The notes under the pieces: model-generated
Database searches by the model: none
Told to the model about the DNA's origin: nothing
Seen by the model: only the letters and a program-made list of their open reading frames with translations
Program-made: the position numbers and the translations under genes
In this document: in pieces, positions 1 to 8,106 of the stretch
Layout of the letters: every line of letters begins with the position of its first letter
Position numbering within the stretch: the first letter of the stretch is position 1
NCBI GenBank assembly: GCA_021795135.1
Contig: JAJYPT010000018.1
Location: 1-18,090, forward strand
Length of the DNA stretch: 18,090 nucleotides
Source: Actinomycetes bacterium
Lineage (GTDB): Bacteria; Actinomycetota; Acidimicrobiia; Acidimicrobiales; JAJYPT01
Direction: 5' to 3'

Positions 1-1
1 G

Positions 2-1696
2 AGTGAAAAATTAGCTAAAGAAAAACAACTTCTTTGTGACATATTCCACGATAAGGCCGAAAAAGCTCTCTTAGACATTCAACACCTTGATGAGGCAATG
101 TCTAAATATGATTATTTAATCAGACAGGGCAAAACTTGTAGGAGTCAATTAGATCAAGAGACCAATAGACAAATTGAGCTCCAACAAGAATTAGACACTT
201 TTGCAACTTTAGAGACCAAAGCAAGTCAACTCAAGATTCAAATCCCTGCTTTGTCATCTTCTCGAGGTCTTTACGAAATACTTTCTCAATTTTTTAATCT
301 TACTCGTCAAATTCAAGATTTGCCTAAGATGGAGCCTCCTGGAGTTTTTGATACTGAAAAATTAGATAACCTAAGAGCCAATTTAGATTTATCTAGAGGT
401 GAATTATCTAAAATAGATGGCAAATTAGCAGCTACTGAGATTGAGATGAAAAGAGTTTCAGAAGAATTAAAAAAATCTGAAACTCTTTCAAATGAACACG
501 ACTGTCCCTTGTGTGGTCAATCCTTGGCTAATGATTCATACTTACAAATTCGCCATCACAGAGAACAAGATGTTGTCCAGGTAAAAAAATCTTTAGAAGA
601 ACTAAGTTCCAAAAGACAAAGTCTATTTATTGAAGTTGAAGAAAAAAAGAAAGAGCTAAAACAACAAGAACAGAAATTAGAAGCCTTCAATAGGAAAAGT
701 TCCCAATATGAAAACTTGATGGCACAAAAGAGTTTTCTTGAGGCTGAGAAAAAAGCAGTTTTGGATCAATTAGAAGATAAATCTTTAGCCCAAAATTTGT
801 TGTCTATGACCTTGGACCAACTAAGAGAAAAAATGGAATCTACTAGTGAACAAATTACACAACTTCAACATATTTCACAAGAACTAGCTGCAATTCAAGC
901 AAAACTAGAGCGCAAGCCAACTTTGGAGAAAGAAATTTCAAGATTGAAATTAAATATTGAGCAACTAAACCAAACTAGACAAGATTTATTGTTGGAATTA
1001 AAAGAACTAAATTGTTCTCCCGATACTTATAAAGATCAAAAAAACCAGTTCCAACAAATTAGGAACCAGTATGAAAAAATTCGTTTAGAAGCTCAAGAGT
1101 GTCAAAATGAATTTATTAGAAAAGAAAGAGACTTAGACGCAGCTAAACGCAGGATAAAAGAAGCAAAAGACTCAATGATGGAAGTAAATCTCATGGAAGA
1201 ACGTGTACGCCACATAGCTAAAGTTGCTGAACTTTTAAACGATTTTAGGAACAATGTTATAAATTCCATAGGACCAAGACTTGGATCCCAAGCAGCAGAA
1301 TTGTTTGGAGAATTGACAGATCATGAATACGATCGCCTAGAAGTAGATACCGATACTTATCAAATACGTATTCAAGATAAAGGTCAAAGTTATCGTATGG
1401 AAAGGTTTTCTGGATCAGAAACAGATTTAGCTAATTTAGCTTTTAGGGTTGCAATTAGTGAACAGGTTAGATTTCAATCTGGGGGAGCAGTTGGACTTTT
1501 AGTTTTAGATGAAGTATTTGGACCCTTAGACTCTGATCGTAAGCATCGTATGCTAAATGCGTTAGAGCATTTGAGAAGCCGCTTTGGTCAAATTCTAGTT
1601 GTAACTCATGACGATTCTATAAAAGAACAGCTTCCTCATGCAATAGAGGTTCAAAAACTGCCAGGTAGAAGAGCAACAGCTAGTGTTACAAATTAA
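2..1696 (+). CDS. sbcC: SbcC/Rad50-type DNA repair ATPase, C-terminal part (5' end outside window)
   Basis: This is the C-terminal ~565 residues of an SMC-like ATPase that, with the SbcD/Mre11 nuclease, processes DNA ends and hairpins. The reading frame is open to the left edge, so the Walker A half and true start lie outside. Counting from the first internal ATG at 98, long heptad-rich coiled coil flanks a zinc-hook CPLC (C136, C139) that would dimerise two molecules. The C-terminal ATPase lobe has an ABC signature reading FSGSE (residues 437-441), Walker B ending LVLDE (D471, E472), a GPLD D-loop and a VVTHDD switch histidine. The usual signature is SGGE, so the third position is substituted here. 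Full-length relatives are about 800-1050 residues. The sbcD partner would be expected just upstream but is not visible. The gene converges on the next one with a 20-base gap and no convincing terminator. Confidence 0.88.
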   Translation, partial: SEKLAKEKQLLCDIFHDKAEKALLDIQHLDEAMSKYDYLIRQGKTCRSQLDQETNRQIELQQELDTFATLETKASQLKIQIPALSSSRGLYEILSQFFNLTRQIQDLPKMEPPGVFDTEKLDNLRANLDLSRGELSKIDGKLAATEIEMKRVSEELKKSETLSNEHDCPLCGQSLANDSYLQIRHHREQDVVQVKKSLEELSSKRQSLFIEVEEKKKELKQQEQKLEAFNRKSSQYENLMAQKSFLEAEKKAVLDQLEDKSLAQNLLSMTLDQLREKMESTSEQITQLQHISQELAAIQAKLERKPTLEKEISRLKLNIEQLNQTRQDLLLELKELNCSPDTYKDQKNQFQQIRNQYEKIRLEAQECQNEFIRKERDLDAAKRRIKEAKDSMMEVNLMEERVRHIAKVAELLNDFRNNVINSIGPRLGSQAAELFGELTDHEYDRLEVDTDTYQIRIQDKGQSYRMERFSGSETDLANLAFRVAISEQVRFQSGGAVGLLVLDEVFGPLDSDRKHRMLNALEHLRSRFGQILVVTHDDSIKEQLPHAIEVQKLPGRRATASVTN

Positions 1697-1716
1697 CACC
1701 AATGATCTAGAACATA

Positions 1717-2124
1717 TCACCTATTGGAATTACGGGTAGTTTTGAATCCATGTAGTCCAACTCCTACAAATGAACCTAAAACTGCTACTGCTAAATAAAG
1801 CAGACCTATTGGGATCCAGATGCCTAAAACCCTAAAATTAGATGAAAATGCAATAGAAAAGACAATGCTAAGAATTATTTCTAGTATCCATGCCAAAAAA
1901 ATCGAAACACAAACATTTCGTATGGGTGCTCCTGGTCGTTTGAATCCAATATAGATTCCTCCAACAAAGGGAGAAATAATTAGTATAAAGATTGCTATTG
2001 AGATCCATTGGAATAAATCTTGTCCCAATATTGTTTGTCTAAGAGCATAATATCCAGCAAAAGCACCACTAAAAGCTATAATTATAACTATTGCTGCTGC
2101 TTTGACAGATGTAATTATATCCAC
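1717..2124 (-). CDS. Small four-helix membrane protein, unknown function
   Basis: I do not recognise this family. The 135-residue product is almost entirely hydrophobic, with about four membrane segments at roughly residues 8-28, 38-58, 72-95 and 102-125. The C-terminal tail is short and basic (KTTRNSNR), and a basic GFKRPGAP loop sits in the middle, where a cytoplasmic turn is likely. The GTG start at 2124 has no visible Shine-Dalgarno sequence. The frame stays open upstream to a stop at 2260-2262. A CTG at 2188-2190 is preceded by AAAGGA at ideal spacing and would give a 157-residue protein with a soluble, charged N-terminus, so the true start may be there. The gene is convergent with sbcC and divergent from whiB. 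No function can be inferred from context. Confidence 0.6.
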   Translation of the reverse strand: MDIITSVKAAAIVIIIAFSGAFAGYYALRQTILGQDLFQWISIAIFILIISPFVGGIYIGFKRPGAPIRNVCVSIFLAWILEIILSIVFSIAFSSNFRVLGIWIPIGLLYLAVAVLGSFVGVGLHGFKTTRNSNR

Positions 2125-2300
2125 CAGTCTAAAAGCTTGGGACAGCCAATGTCTTAAGTGTTTTGTTTGTGGGGCATATTTTTCTGGCAGTTGTTGTTCC
2201 TTTATAGTCCAGTTGTGACTAAATCTGAATTTGTGTTTAAAATAATTATTAAAAACTTTTTATAATTATCCCTTTGGGGGAATAGGTTTTATACTAATGC

Positions 2301-2328
2301 GTTTAACTAATGCAGAATATAGTTTAAC
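2301..2328 (+). promoter_or_regulatory. Direct repeat GTTTAAC x2 upstream of whiB
   Basis: The heptamer GTTTAAC occurs at 2301-2307 and again at 2322-2328. The offset is exactly 21 bases, two helical turns, which would place both copies on the same DNA face. They lie about 110-135 bases upstream of the chosen whiB start. The surroundings are AT-rich, so chance is possible. No convincing -35/-10 pair was found nearby. Confidence 0.2.
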
Positions 2329-2435
2329 ACTTTAGTTATATAAATAGCTAAGTTTGATGTTTCAGCAATTTTATTTTGAAACACAACTGTTTCCCTAATT
2401 ATTAATATTTCTCTATGTATAAAGGTTCTTGGGAT

Positions 2436-2666
2436 ATGAATACCTCCTGGAAAAATTATGGATCTTGTCGCGGTTTGAATCCTAATATCTTTTACCCCTC
2501 TTGCGAAGAAGAAGCTCGTGTTGCCAAAGCAATTTGTAGGCAATGCCCAGTTCAAAATGAATGTCTTAGTTATGCTTTGAAGAATCAGGAAAAAGATGGT
2601 GTTTGGGGTGGAGCCACAGAAAGAGACCGTCGCAGAATGATTCGTCAAAGACTCAAGACAGCTTGA
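2436..2666 (+). CDS. WhiB-family iron-sulfur transcriptional regulator
   Basis: WhiB-like proteins are small actinobacterial regulators that bind a redox- or nitric-oxide-sensitive [4Fe-4S] cluster and usually act together with the main sigma factor. The 76-residue product has the four ligand cysteines in canonical spacing (C11, then C34-x2-C37-x5-C43), the GVWGG turn (55-59), and a basic C-terminal tail (ERDRRRMIRQRL) for DNA contact. An extra cysteine sits at C23. I chose the ATG at 2436 because AAAGG at 2421-2425 lies 10 bases upstream. The in-frame ATG at 2415 has no ribosome binding site and would add seven residues unlike the family. Which WhiB subclass this is cannot be decided by eye. 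trpD follows 24 bases downstream on the same strand, and a small hairpin overlaps the whiB stop codon. Confidence 0.9.
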   Translation: MNTSWKNYGSCRGLNPNIFYPSCEEEARVAKAICRQCPVQNECLSYALKNQEKDGVWGGATERDRRRMIRQRLKTA

Positions 2667-2677
2667 TCTTTCAAGCT
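2660..2677 (+). other. Small hairpin over the whiB stop codon
   Basis: A perfect 7-bp stem (AGCTTGA with TCAAGCT, loop TCTT) overlaps the last codons of whiB and lies 13 bases before the trpD start. No T-run follows, so it is not a standard intrinsic terminator. It could be a weak attenuator or an mRNA processing or stability element between the two genes. Confidence 0.3.
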
Positions 2678-2690
2678 TTAGACTAGATGT

Positions 2691-3767
2691 GTGGAAAATA
2701 ATTCTTCTGATTCAGACACTTTTACTCAACTTGGTTCATGGCCTGGAATTTTAAACCATTTGATGCAAGGCAAAAGCTTTGACCAGCATCAAGCTGCTTG
2801 TATTTTAACCAATGTTTTAAAAGGTGAGGCCACTCCAGCTCAAGTTGCTAGCTTTGTTACTGCTTTGAGATTCAAAGGTGAAACGGTTCAAGAAATGTCA
2901 GGTTTTGTAAAAGCAATGCTAGATTTTTCAGAACCTGTTGAAACGATATTTGATCCAATTGATACTTGTGGCACAGGTGGGGATAGGACTAGTAGTATAA
3001 ATATCTCCACCATTGCTGCTTTTGTTGCAACAGGAGCTGGTGCCAAAGTTTGTAAACATGGTGGTAGGGCAGCTTCTTCGGCTAGTGGATCAGCAGATGT
3101 ATTGGAAGCTTTGGGAGTAGTTATAGATTTAGATCCAGTCCAAGTAAGCAAATGCTTGGATCAAGTTGGAATGGCATTTTGTTTTGCCCCAAGGTTTCAT
3201 CCTGCTATGCGTTATGCAGCTCCTGTAAGAAAAGAACTTGGAATAGCTACTATTTTCAATTTCTTGGGTCCACTGGCAAATCCTGCTAGGACCAAAAGAC
3301 AAGTAGTAGGGGTAAGTGATGCTTCTATGGCTGAAAAAATGTTAGGGGTTTTGCAATCTAATGGGGCAACTAGAGCCATAGTAGTCCATGGTGATGACGG
3401 TTTAGATGAAGTTACTATTACCACTACGTCAACAATTTGGAATTATAAATTAGAACCAGATGGACCAAAAGTAGAATTTATTAAATTGGATCCTCAAGAT
3501 TTTGGTTTCAAATTGGGAACTTTACAAGATCTAAAAGGTGGATCAGCTTCACTAAATGCAAGTCTAGCTCTTGAGATTTTACAAGGTGCAACTGGTCCAA
3601 AAAGAGATGTAGTTGTTCTAAATGCAGCAGCAGCTTTAATAGTTGCTGATATAGCTAGTGATTTTGAACAAGGTGTAAAACTTGCTCAAAATTCGATTGA
3701 TTCAGGAAAAGCACTGTCTTGTTTGAAATCATTAGTACAAGTTAGCAATTCATTAGCCAATAAGTAG
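2691..3767 (+). CDS. trpD: Anthranilate phosphoribosyltransferase
   Basis: TrpD transfers the phosphoribosyl group of PRPP to anthranilate in tryptophan synthesis. All family motifs are present: GTGGD pyrophosphate loop (94-98), the KHGGRAASSASGSADVLEALG stretch (122-142) for PRPP and anthranilate binding, RKELGIATIFNFLGPLANP (180-198), and the acidic DE pair for metal binding (239-240). At 358 residues it is normal length for a stand-alone enzyme. The family usually has N rather than the second G in KHGNR; glycine here is a mild variation. The start is GTG at 2691, with no clear Shine-Dalgarno sequence. No other trp gene is in the window, so tryptophan genes are dispersed here. The NYN-domain gene follows 19 bases downstream, so the two may be cotranscribed. 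Confidence 0.94.
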   Translation: MENNSSDSDTFTQLGSWPGILNHLMQGKSFDQHQAACILTNVLKGEATPAQVASFVTALRFKGETVQEMSGFVKAMLDFSEPVETIFDPIDTCGTGGDRTSSINISTIAAFVATGAGAKVCKHGGRAASSASGSADVLEALGVVIDLDPVQVSKCLDQVGMAFCFAPRFHPAMRYAAPVRKELGIATIFNFLGPLANPARTKRQVVGVSDASMAEKMLGVLQSNGATRAIVVHGDDGLDEVTITTTSTIWNYKLEPDGPKVEFIKLDPQDFGFKLGTLQDLKGGSASLNASLALEILQGATGPKRDVVVLNAAAALIVADIASDFEQGVKLAQNSIDSGKALSCLKSLVQVSNSLANK

Positions 3768-3786
3768 TGCCTAGGAAAATCAATAG

Positions 3787-5172
3787 ATGACTAAAGGGCA
3801 ATCTAAGTTAGACATTTCTATCCACCTTTTGCAACCGGGGTTAGAGTTTGCCTGGTCATTTGCCAAACAACGTTGTCAAAACCCTCCTTTTGATCCTCCC
3901 CCGACTCCTTTAAAGCCTTTGATGGGATTTGTAAAACTACCTCCTACAGCGTTGAAGGTAGTAAAAAGAACTTTAGATCAAGATGAAAAATTCAGAGAGC
4001 TTCTAGCTCAAAATGTAACTGATGATGAGATAGGACATCTTAGCTGGCTCTATATTACTCGCCCTAAAGGCTGGGAAGAAGAATTGTTGCTTTTGGTAAA
4101 GTCAAATCAACAAAAGTCTCTCATTGAGAATGAAAATAAGCTGGAAAATTCTGCTCGACAACAATTAAAAGGTGCACAGCTAGCATTGCAGAAATCTCTT
4201 TTGAAGCTAGAAAAAGCATCTAATCAAGTTCAAGCCTTGCGTAACGACTTGGCTCAGCAACGGAAAGAAACGCAAAAAGCTAGATCTCAAACAGCACAAC
4301 TGTTAGCTGAGGTTGAAAAAGCAAAAGATAATTATCAACAACTTCAAAGTCAATTTTCTGATTTTCTGTCTCAAAAACAACATTTAGAGACAGAAAAAAA
4401 GAATCTAGCTAGAGAGAAAAAAGAACTCCATTTATTTAAAAAACAACTTCTAAAATTTGAATCGGATCTAAAAGCAAAGCATTTATTTTTGCAAAACCAG
4501 CAAAAATCTAGTTCTTTAAAATCCAATTTGGATGTTGATTTTTCTTTGTTGAAATCTTTAGCTATAAATGCAGCCAAAGCAAACGAAGAACTATACAGCT
4601 GGGTTGAGAAATTAGAACAAAATCATCAGCTCTCAACATCTCAGGGCTTAGATGATGATTTCAATTCTGTCTTTAAAGAAAAAACAAATCCCACAATTGT
4701 TTCTAGGGCTAGTTCTCGATCCAAGAATAAGCCTAAGCTACCTCCTGGGCTGCGAGATGATTCTAAAGAAGCAGCTGAATTTTTAACCCGACTAGCCAAT
4801 GTAAAGGTCTTGGTAGATGGCTATAATATCACTAAAAATAAGTGGCCTAATCTTCCAATTAGAACCCAAAGACAAAGACTAGAAGATGTTCTTGAAGCAA
4901 TAGCACTTAGAACTGGAGCCGATATCGAAATAATTTTCGATGGTGATGATGTTTTTGTGCCCCCTTCGCGAACTCCTAGACGTAGAGTTAAAGTTCGTTT
5001 TTCTTCTGCTGGGGTTGAAGCAGATGATTTGATAATTGAACAAGTAGGCCAAATGGTGTCTAATAGACCTGTCGTAGTTGTTTCAAATGATAGAAGAGTT
5101 GTACAAAACTGTATTGCCCAAGGTGCTGCCAGTGTTTCTAATGAACAGTTTTTAGAGGCATTTAAAAGATAG
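3787..5172 (+). CDS. Coiled-coil NYN-domain (YacP/PIN-like) predicted ribonuclease
   Basis: This 461-residue protein has three parts. Residues ~10-95 form a conserved N-terminal region with the core WSFAKQR...LLGFVKLP-like features and an ITRPKGWEEEL end; I associate it with actinobacterial, especially Acidimicrobiia, NYN proteins. Residues ~105-240 are a long coiled coil. Residues ~338-461 form a NYN domain with a PIN-like nuclease fold. The expected acidic metal-site residues are all present: LVDGYN (D344), FDGDD (D385), EADDLI (D413) and SND (D435), so the domain is probably catalytically competent on RNA. Its substrate is unknown. The linker 280-335 is rich in Ser, Lys and Pro and probably flexible. 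The ATG start at 3787 has AGGAAA about 9 bases upstream. It follows trpD at short spacing. Confidence 0.8.
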   Translation: MTKGQSKLDISIHLLQPGLEFAWSFAKQRCQNPPFDPPPTPLKPLMGFVKLPPTALKVVKRTLDQDEKFRELLAQNVTDDEIGHLSWLYITRPKGWEEELLLLVKSNQQKSLIENENKLENSARQQLKGAQLALQKSLLKLEKASNQVQALRNDLAQQRKETQKARSQTAQLLAEVEKAKDNYQQLQSQFSDFLSQKQHLETEKKNLAREKKELHLFKKQLLKFESDLKAKHLFLQNQQKSSSLKSNLDVDFSLLKSLAINAAKANEELYSWVEKLEQNHQLSTSQGLDDDFNSVFKEKTNPTIVSRASSRSKNKPKLPPGLRDDSKEAAEFLTRLANVKVLVDGYNITKNKWPNLPIRTQRQRLEDVLEAIALRTGADIEIIFDGDDVFVPPSRTPRRRVKVRFSSAGVEADDLIIEQVGQMVSNRPVVVVSNDRRVVQNCIAQGAASVSNEQFLEAFKR

Positions 5173-5192
5173 ATGATTTTATTAGCGTTGTC

Positions 5193-5220
5193 TTGAGAAC
5201 TTTTAAATACTCGTTATAGC
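5193..5220 (+). promoter_or_regulatory. Possible promoter before queG
   Basis: TTGAGA at 5193-5198 (5/6 match to TTGACA) is followed after 16 bases by TATAGC at 5215-5220 (4/6 match to TATAAT). It lies in the only sizeable gap (5173-5332) before the queG-to-alaC run, a sensible place for a promoter. The match is modest in AT-rich DNA. Nothing else was recognised in this gap. Confidence 0.25.
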
Positions 5221-5332
5221 TTGTAATATTGGTAGAGTTAAATTGTGATATTTAATTGGCTAAAGGTTATTAAATTTAAAAAGCAATATTTCATCCAATA
5301 CGACAACTGGCAATTGAAATACAACTAATTGA

Positions 5333-6463
5333 ATGCCAACTAATTTAGATACAAGTATTGATATCGTTAAATTTAGTCAAGAGCTAAAACAAATAGGTCT
5401 ACAAAATGGTCTAGATTTAGTTGGAATCTCCAAGGCAGAAAAATTTCAAAAAACTTATTATAATTTAGTTTCTAGGAAAGCTCTTGGACTACATGGGGGA
5501 ATGAGTTTTACCTATAGAAACCCCAAACGTTCTACAGATCCAATAAATATCTTACCAACAGCTAAAACTATAATTGTTGGAGCTCTTAGCTATCTTCATC
5601 CAGTTCCTGAAAATCCTAATATACAAAATCAAGCCTTAGTTGCAAGATATTCTTGGCAAGACTATTACCAAAAGCTAAGAGATTGTCTTGTATCTATACA
5701 ACATAGATTGCTAGAGGCTGGATTTGAAGCAAAAATAGTCATAGATGATAATGCATTGGTTGATAAAGAAGCTGCATATAAAGCAGGACTGGGGTGGTAT
5801 GGTAAAAATTCGCTTCTGTTGAATGTAGATAAGGGATCATGGCTAGTTTTAGGCTCAATTATCACCGATGCTCCTTTGAAATACTTCGATGGAAAAGTTG
5901 GCGAAAAATGCGGGATATGTACAAAATGTTTAAATAATTGTCCTACTGGAGCTTTAATTTCTCCTGGCGTTTTAGATGCTAATAGATGTTTGGCTTGGCT
6001 ATTACAAGCTCCGGGTTTATTTCCTCGTGATTTGCGTGAAAAATTAGGTGCTCGTATTTATGGCTGTGATGAATGTCAAATAGTTTGCCCATACAATATT
6101 AAATTACAACGCAAACTAGAAGATCACTTGGATCAAAAAGATGAGGTCTTTGTAGATGTTATGACTATTTTGACCTTAGATGATGAAGCACTTTTAGATA
6201 AATATGGACGATGGTATATTCCAAAAAGACAGCCCAATTATCTACGTCGTAACGCTCTTGTTGTATTGGGAAACATAGGAGATAACCAAGATATTGAACT
6301 AAGATCAATCCTTATTAAATATCTCACCCATAGTGATCCTATGTTAAAAGTTCATGCTATTTGGGCTGGGGCTAAATTAGGATTAGATGAGTTATCTAAG
6401 TGGGTGGATCAAGAAAATAATTCTATGGTTTTAGAAGAATTAAAAGAGGTAGGCTGGGTTTGA
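5333..6463 (+). CDS. queG: Epoxyqueuosine reductase
   Basis: QueG performs the last step of queuosine synthesis, reducing epoxyqueuosine in the tRNA anticodon to queuosine. It uses cobalamin and two [4Fe-4S] clusters. Visible features are a conserved aspartate and loop in VDKEAAYKAGLGWYGKN (D144), the first ferredoxin-like cluster motif CGICTKCLNNCPTGA (C193, C196, C199, C203), a further cysteine C219, and a second cysteine set YGCDECQIVCPYN (C245, C248, C252). The C-terminus has HEAT-like repeats (YLRRNALVVLGNIGDN). The 376-residue length is normal. No Shine-Dalgarno sequence precedes the ATG at 5333, so translation may be leaderless or the start uncertain. Its stop codon overlaps the TTG start of pimB, indicating translational coupling. 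No other que gene is visible. Confidence 0.94.
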   Translation: MPTNLDTSIDIVKFSQELKQIGLQNGLDLVGISKAEKFQKTYYNLVSRKALGLHGGMSFTYRNPKRSTDPINILPTAKTIIVGALSYLHPVPENPNIQNQALVARYSWQDYYQKLRDCLVSIQHRLLEAGFEAKIVIDDNALVDKEAAYKAGLGWYGKNSLLLNVDKGSWLVLGSIITDAPLKYFDGKVGEKCGICTKCLNNCPTGALISPGVLDANRCLAWLLQAPGLFPRDLREKLGARIYGCDECQIVCPYNIKLQRKLEDHLDQKDEVFVDVMTILTLDDEALLDKYGRWYIPKRQPNYLRRNALVVLGNIGDNQDIELRSILIKYLTHSDPMLKVHAIWAGAKLGLDELSKWVDQENNSMVLEELKEVGWV

Positions 6464-7578
6464 AAAAACATATATTATTGACTAATGATTTTCCCCCCAA
6501 AATAGGAGGAATCCAGTCTTATTTATGGGAGTTATGGAAAAGACTTCCACCTGAATCTTTTGTGGTGATCACACCTGACCAGCTTGGTGCAAATGAATTT
6601 GATGCCCAAAGTGGTATGAACATTATTCGTTATGATTCGTCTATTTTGTTACCTACTAGCAAAGTTATTGGTCTAGTTGAAAGTGTTGCAAAACAGATCA
6701 ATGCTGAGATGGTGATAGTGGATCCAGTTTTGCCACTAGGTCTTATTGGCAAAAAATTAACCTTGCCATATTCTTTGATATTGCATGGAGCTGAACTTGG
6801 AGTACCTGCCCACTTACCAGTTGTAAAAAATTTGCTATCTAAAGTTCTTTTATCAGCAGACCAAATTATAGCTAGTGGTAATTATCCCTTTAGAGAGGCC
6901 AAAGAAGTAATCCAATCTAGTGAAAATATCCATGTTATACCTCCTGGGGTAGATATTGATCGTTTTAGACCCTTGTCTCGCCAAGAGATTATCCAAGCTA
7001 GACAACTTTGGGGACTCAAAGAAGATGATTTAGTTTTGGCTAGTTTGAGTAGATTGGTCCCAAGAAAAGGTATGGATGTACTTTTAGATGCAGCCTCAAT
7101 ACTTTCCAAACAGCGTCCTAATTTGAAAGTACTGATTGGTGGAAAAGGAAGACAATCACAAGCTTTATCTAAACAAGTCTCTATTCTTGGCATAGATGCT
7201 TTATTGGTCGGAGAGGTAAAAGAAGAACTTTTACCTAGCTTTTATGCCTCTTGTGATGTTTTTGCAATGCTTTCTCGTAATCGATGGCTGGGACTAGAAC
7301 AAGAAGGTTTTGGAATCGTTTTTTTAGAAGCAGCATCATCTGGGGTAGCAGTAGTTGGAGGAAATAGTGGGGGATCTTCTGATGCTATAGAAAATATGAA
7401 AACTGGCTTTATAGTCAATACTCCATCGGATCCCACCAAAGCTGCAGCTGTATTATCTAAATTATTAGATAACCAATATTTGAGAAATCAGATTTCATTA
7501 GAGGCTCGAAAAAGAGTTGAAGAAAAATATTCCTATGAGTTTTTAGTTAAACAGCTTTATAATGTATTAACAGAATGA
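6460..7578 (+). CDS. pimB: GT4 glycosyltransferase, PimB-type phosphatidylinositol mannosyltransferase
   Basis: This is a GT-B fold, family 4 retaining glycosyltransferase of 372 residues. The N-terminal lobe opens LLTNDFPPKIGGIQSYLWE, close to what I recall of mycobacterial PimB (Rv2188c). The C-terminal lobe has PPGVDIDRFRP (161-171), the nucleotide-binding SRLVPRKG (R198, R202, K203) and the E-x7-E pair in EGFGIVFLE (E282, E290), followed by GNSGGSSDAI. PimB transfers mannose from GDP-mannose to phosphatidylinositol mannoside at the inner membrane face, starting PIM or lipomannan synthesis. Donor and acceptor cannot be proved from sequence. The TTG start at 6460 overlaps the queG stop as TTGA, and AGAGGTAGG lies just upstream. 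The pimB-SRPBCC-glucokinase neighbourhood is a recurrent actinobacterial arrangement, which supports the call. Confidence 0.85.
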   Translation: MKKHILLTNDFPPKIGGIQSYLWELWKRLPPESFVVITPDQLGANEFDAQSGMNIIRYDSSILLPTSKVIGLVESVAKQINAEMVIVDPVLPLGLIGKKLTLPYSLILHGAELGVPAHLPVVKNLLSKVLLSADQIIASGNYPFREAKEVIQSSENIHVIPPGVDIDRFRPLSRQEIIQARQLWGLKEDDLVLASLSRLVPRKGMDVLLDAASILSKQRPNLKVLIGGKGRQSQALSKQVSILGIDALLVGEVKEELLPSFYASCDVFAMLSRNRWLGLEQEGFGIVFLEAASSGVAVVGGNSGGSSDAIENMKTGFIVNTPSDPTKAAAVLSKLLDNQYLRNQISLEARKRVEEKYSYEFLVKQLYNVLTE

Positions 7579-7579
7579 T

Positions 7580-7616
7580 TTTGGTTAGATTTAAAAGACT
7601 AGAAGTAGTAACCAAA
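7580..7616 (+). other. Inverted repeat between pimB and the SRPBCC gene
   Basis: TTTGGTTA at 7580-7587 is perfectly complementary to TAACCAAA at 7609-7616, with a 21-base loop. It begins right after the pimB stop and ends just before the purine-rich ribosome binding site (AAGGGGGAG) of the next gene. There is no T-run, so it is unlikely to be a terminator. It could influence mRNA processing or the downstream ribosome site, or be chance. Confidence 0.25.
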
Positions 7617-7629
7617 CAAGGGGGAGAAG

Positions 7630-8073
7630 TTGGCTGAACACACTTCACGTAAAATGGTAATAAGAGCTTGTCCAGATGATTGTTTTGAAGTAGTGTCTAA
7701 TTTTTCTTCCTATCCTTTGTGGGCCTCGGATATAAAAGAAGTTAATGTTTTAGAGCTTGATGATCTTGGAAGACCCCATTTGGTTTCTTTTCGAGCAGCT
7801 GCTTTTGGACGTTCTAGTAATTACACTTTGAAATATGACTATTCTAAAGCGCCTTATGAAATTTCTTGGTATCAAATTGAAGGCGATATTACCTCTCGGC
7901 TAGAAGGATCCTATGTATTTGATTCAATGGGCCATCAAGATACTGAAGTTACTTATTATCTTGATGTTGAACTAGGGGTGCCTCTTCCTAGCTTTGTCAA
8001 ACGAAGAGCCCAAAGCCGAATAGTATCAACTGCTTTAGAAGAGTTAAGGGCTCGGGTTGAAGTAAGCAACTAG
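7630..8073 (+). CDS. SRPBCC (polyketide cyclase/START-like) family protein
   Basis: This 147-residue protein has the helix-grip pattern of the SRPBCC superfamily: an N-terminal strand, then ACPDDCFEVVSNFSSYPLWASDIKEVNVLE (the helical lid and a typical YPxW segment), central beta strands (SNYTLKYDY, EISWYQIEGD, SRLEGSYVF, EVTYYLDVEL), and a long C-terminal helix (RRAQSRIVSTALEELRARVE). Members bind hydrophobic ligands; the ligand here is unknown. A similar protein lies near pimB in mycobacteria (the Rv2185c region, from memory), and the same pairing is seen here. That suggests a link to lipid or envelope metabolism, by inference. The TTG start has AAGGGGGAG immediately upstream. The baeRF-like gene follows 33 bases later. 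Confidence 0.8.
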   Translation: MAEHTSRKMVIRACPDDCFEVVSNFSSYPLWASDIKEVNVLELDDLGRPHLVSFRAAAFGRSSNYTLKYDYSKAPYEISWYQIEGDITSRLEGSYVFDSMGHQDTEVTYYLDVELGVPLPSFVKRRAQSRIVSTALEELRARVEVSN

Positions 8074-8106
8074 AGTCGAATTTTCAATAACTAGGAGGTA
8101 GGACTT

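Noticed and set aside
1697..1716. Terminator between sbcC and the convergent membrane protein gene
   Set aside because: Only a 5-bp CCAAT/ATTGG pairing with a large loop was found, without a T-run.
2307..2648. 113-residue open frame opposite whiB
   Set aside because: It is antisense to a well-supported WhiB gene and has no recognisable domain or ribosome site.
5173..5332. tRNA or small RNA gene in the gap before queG
   Set aside because: No T-arm consensus, no cloverleaf pairing and no strong hairpin was seen on either strand.
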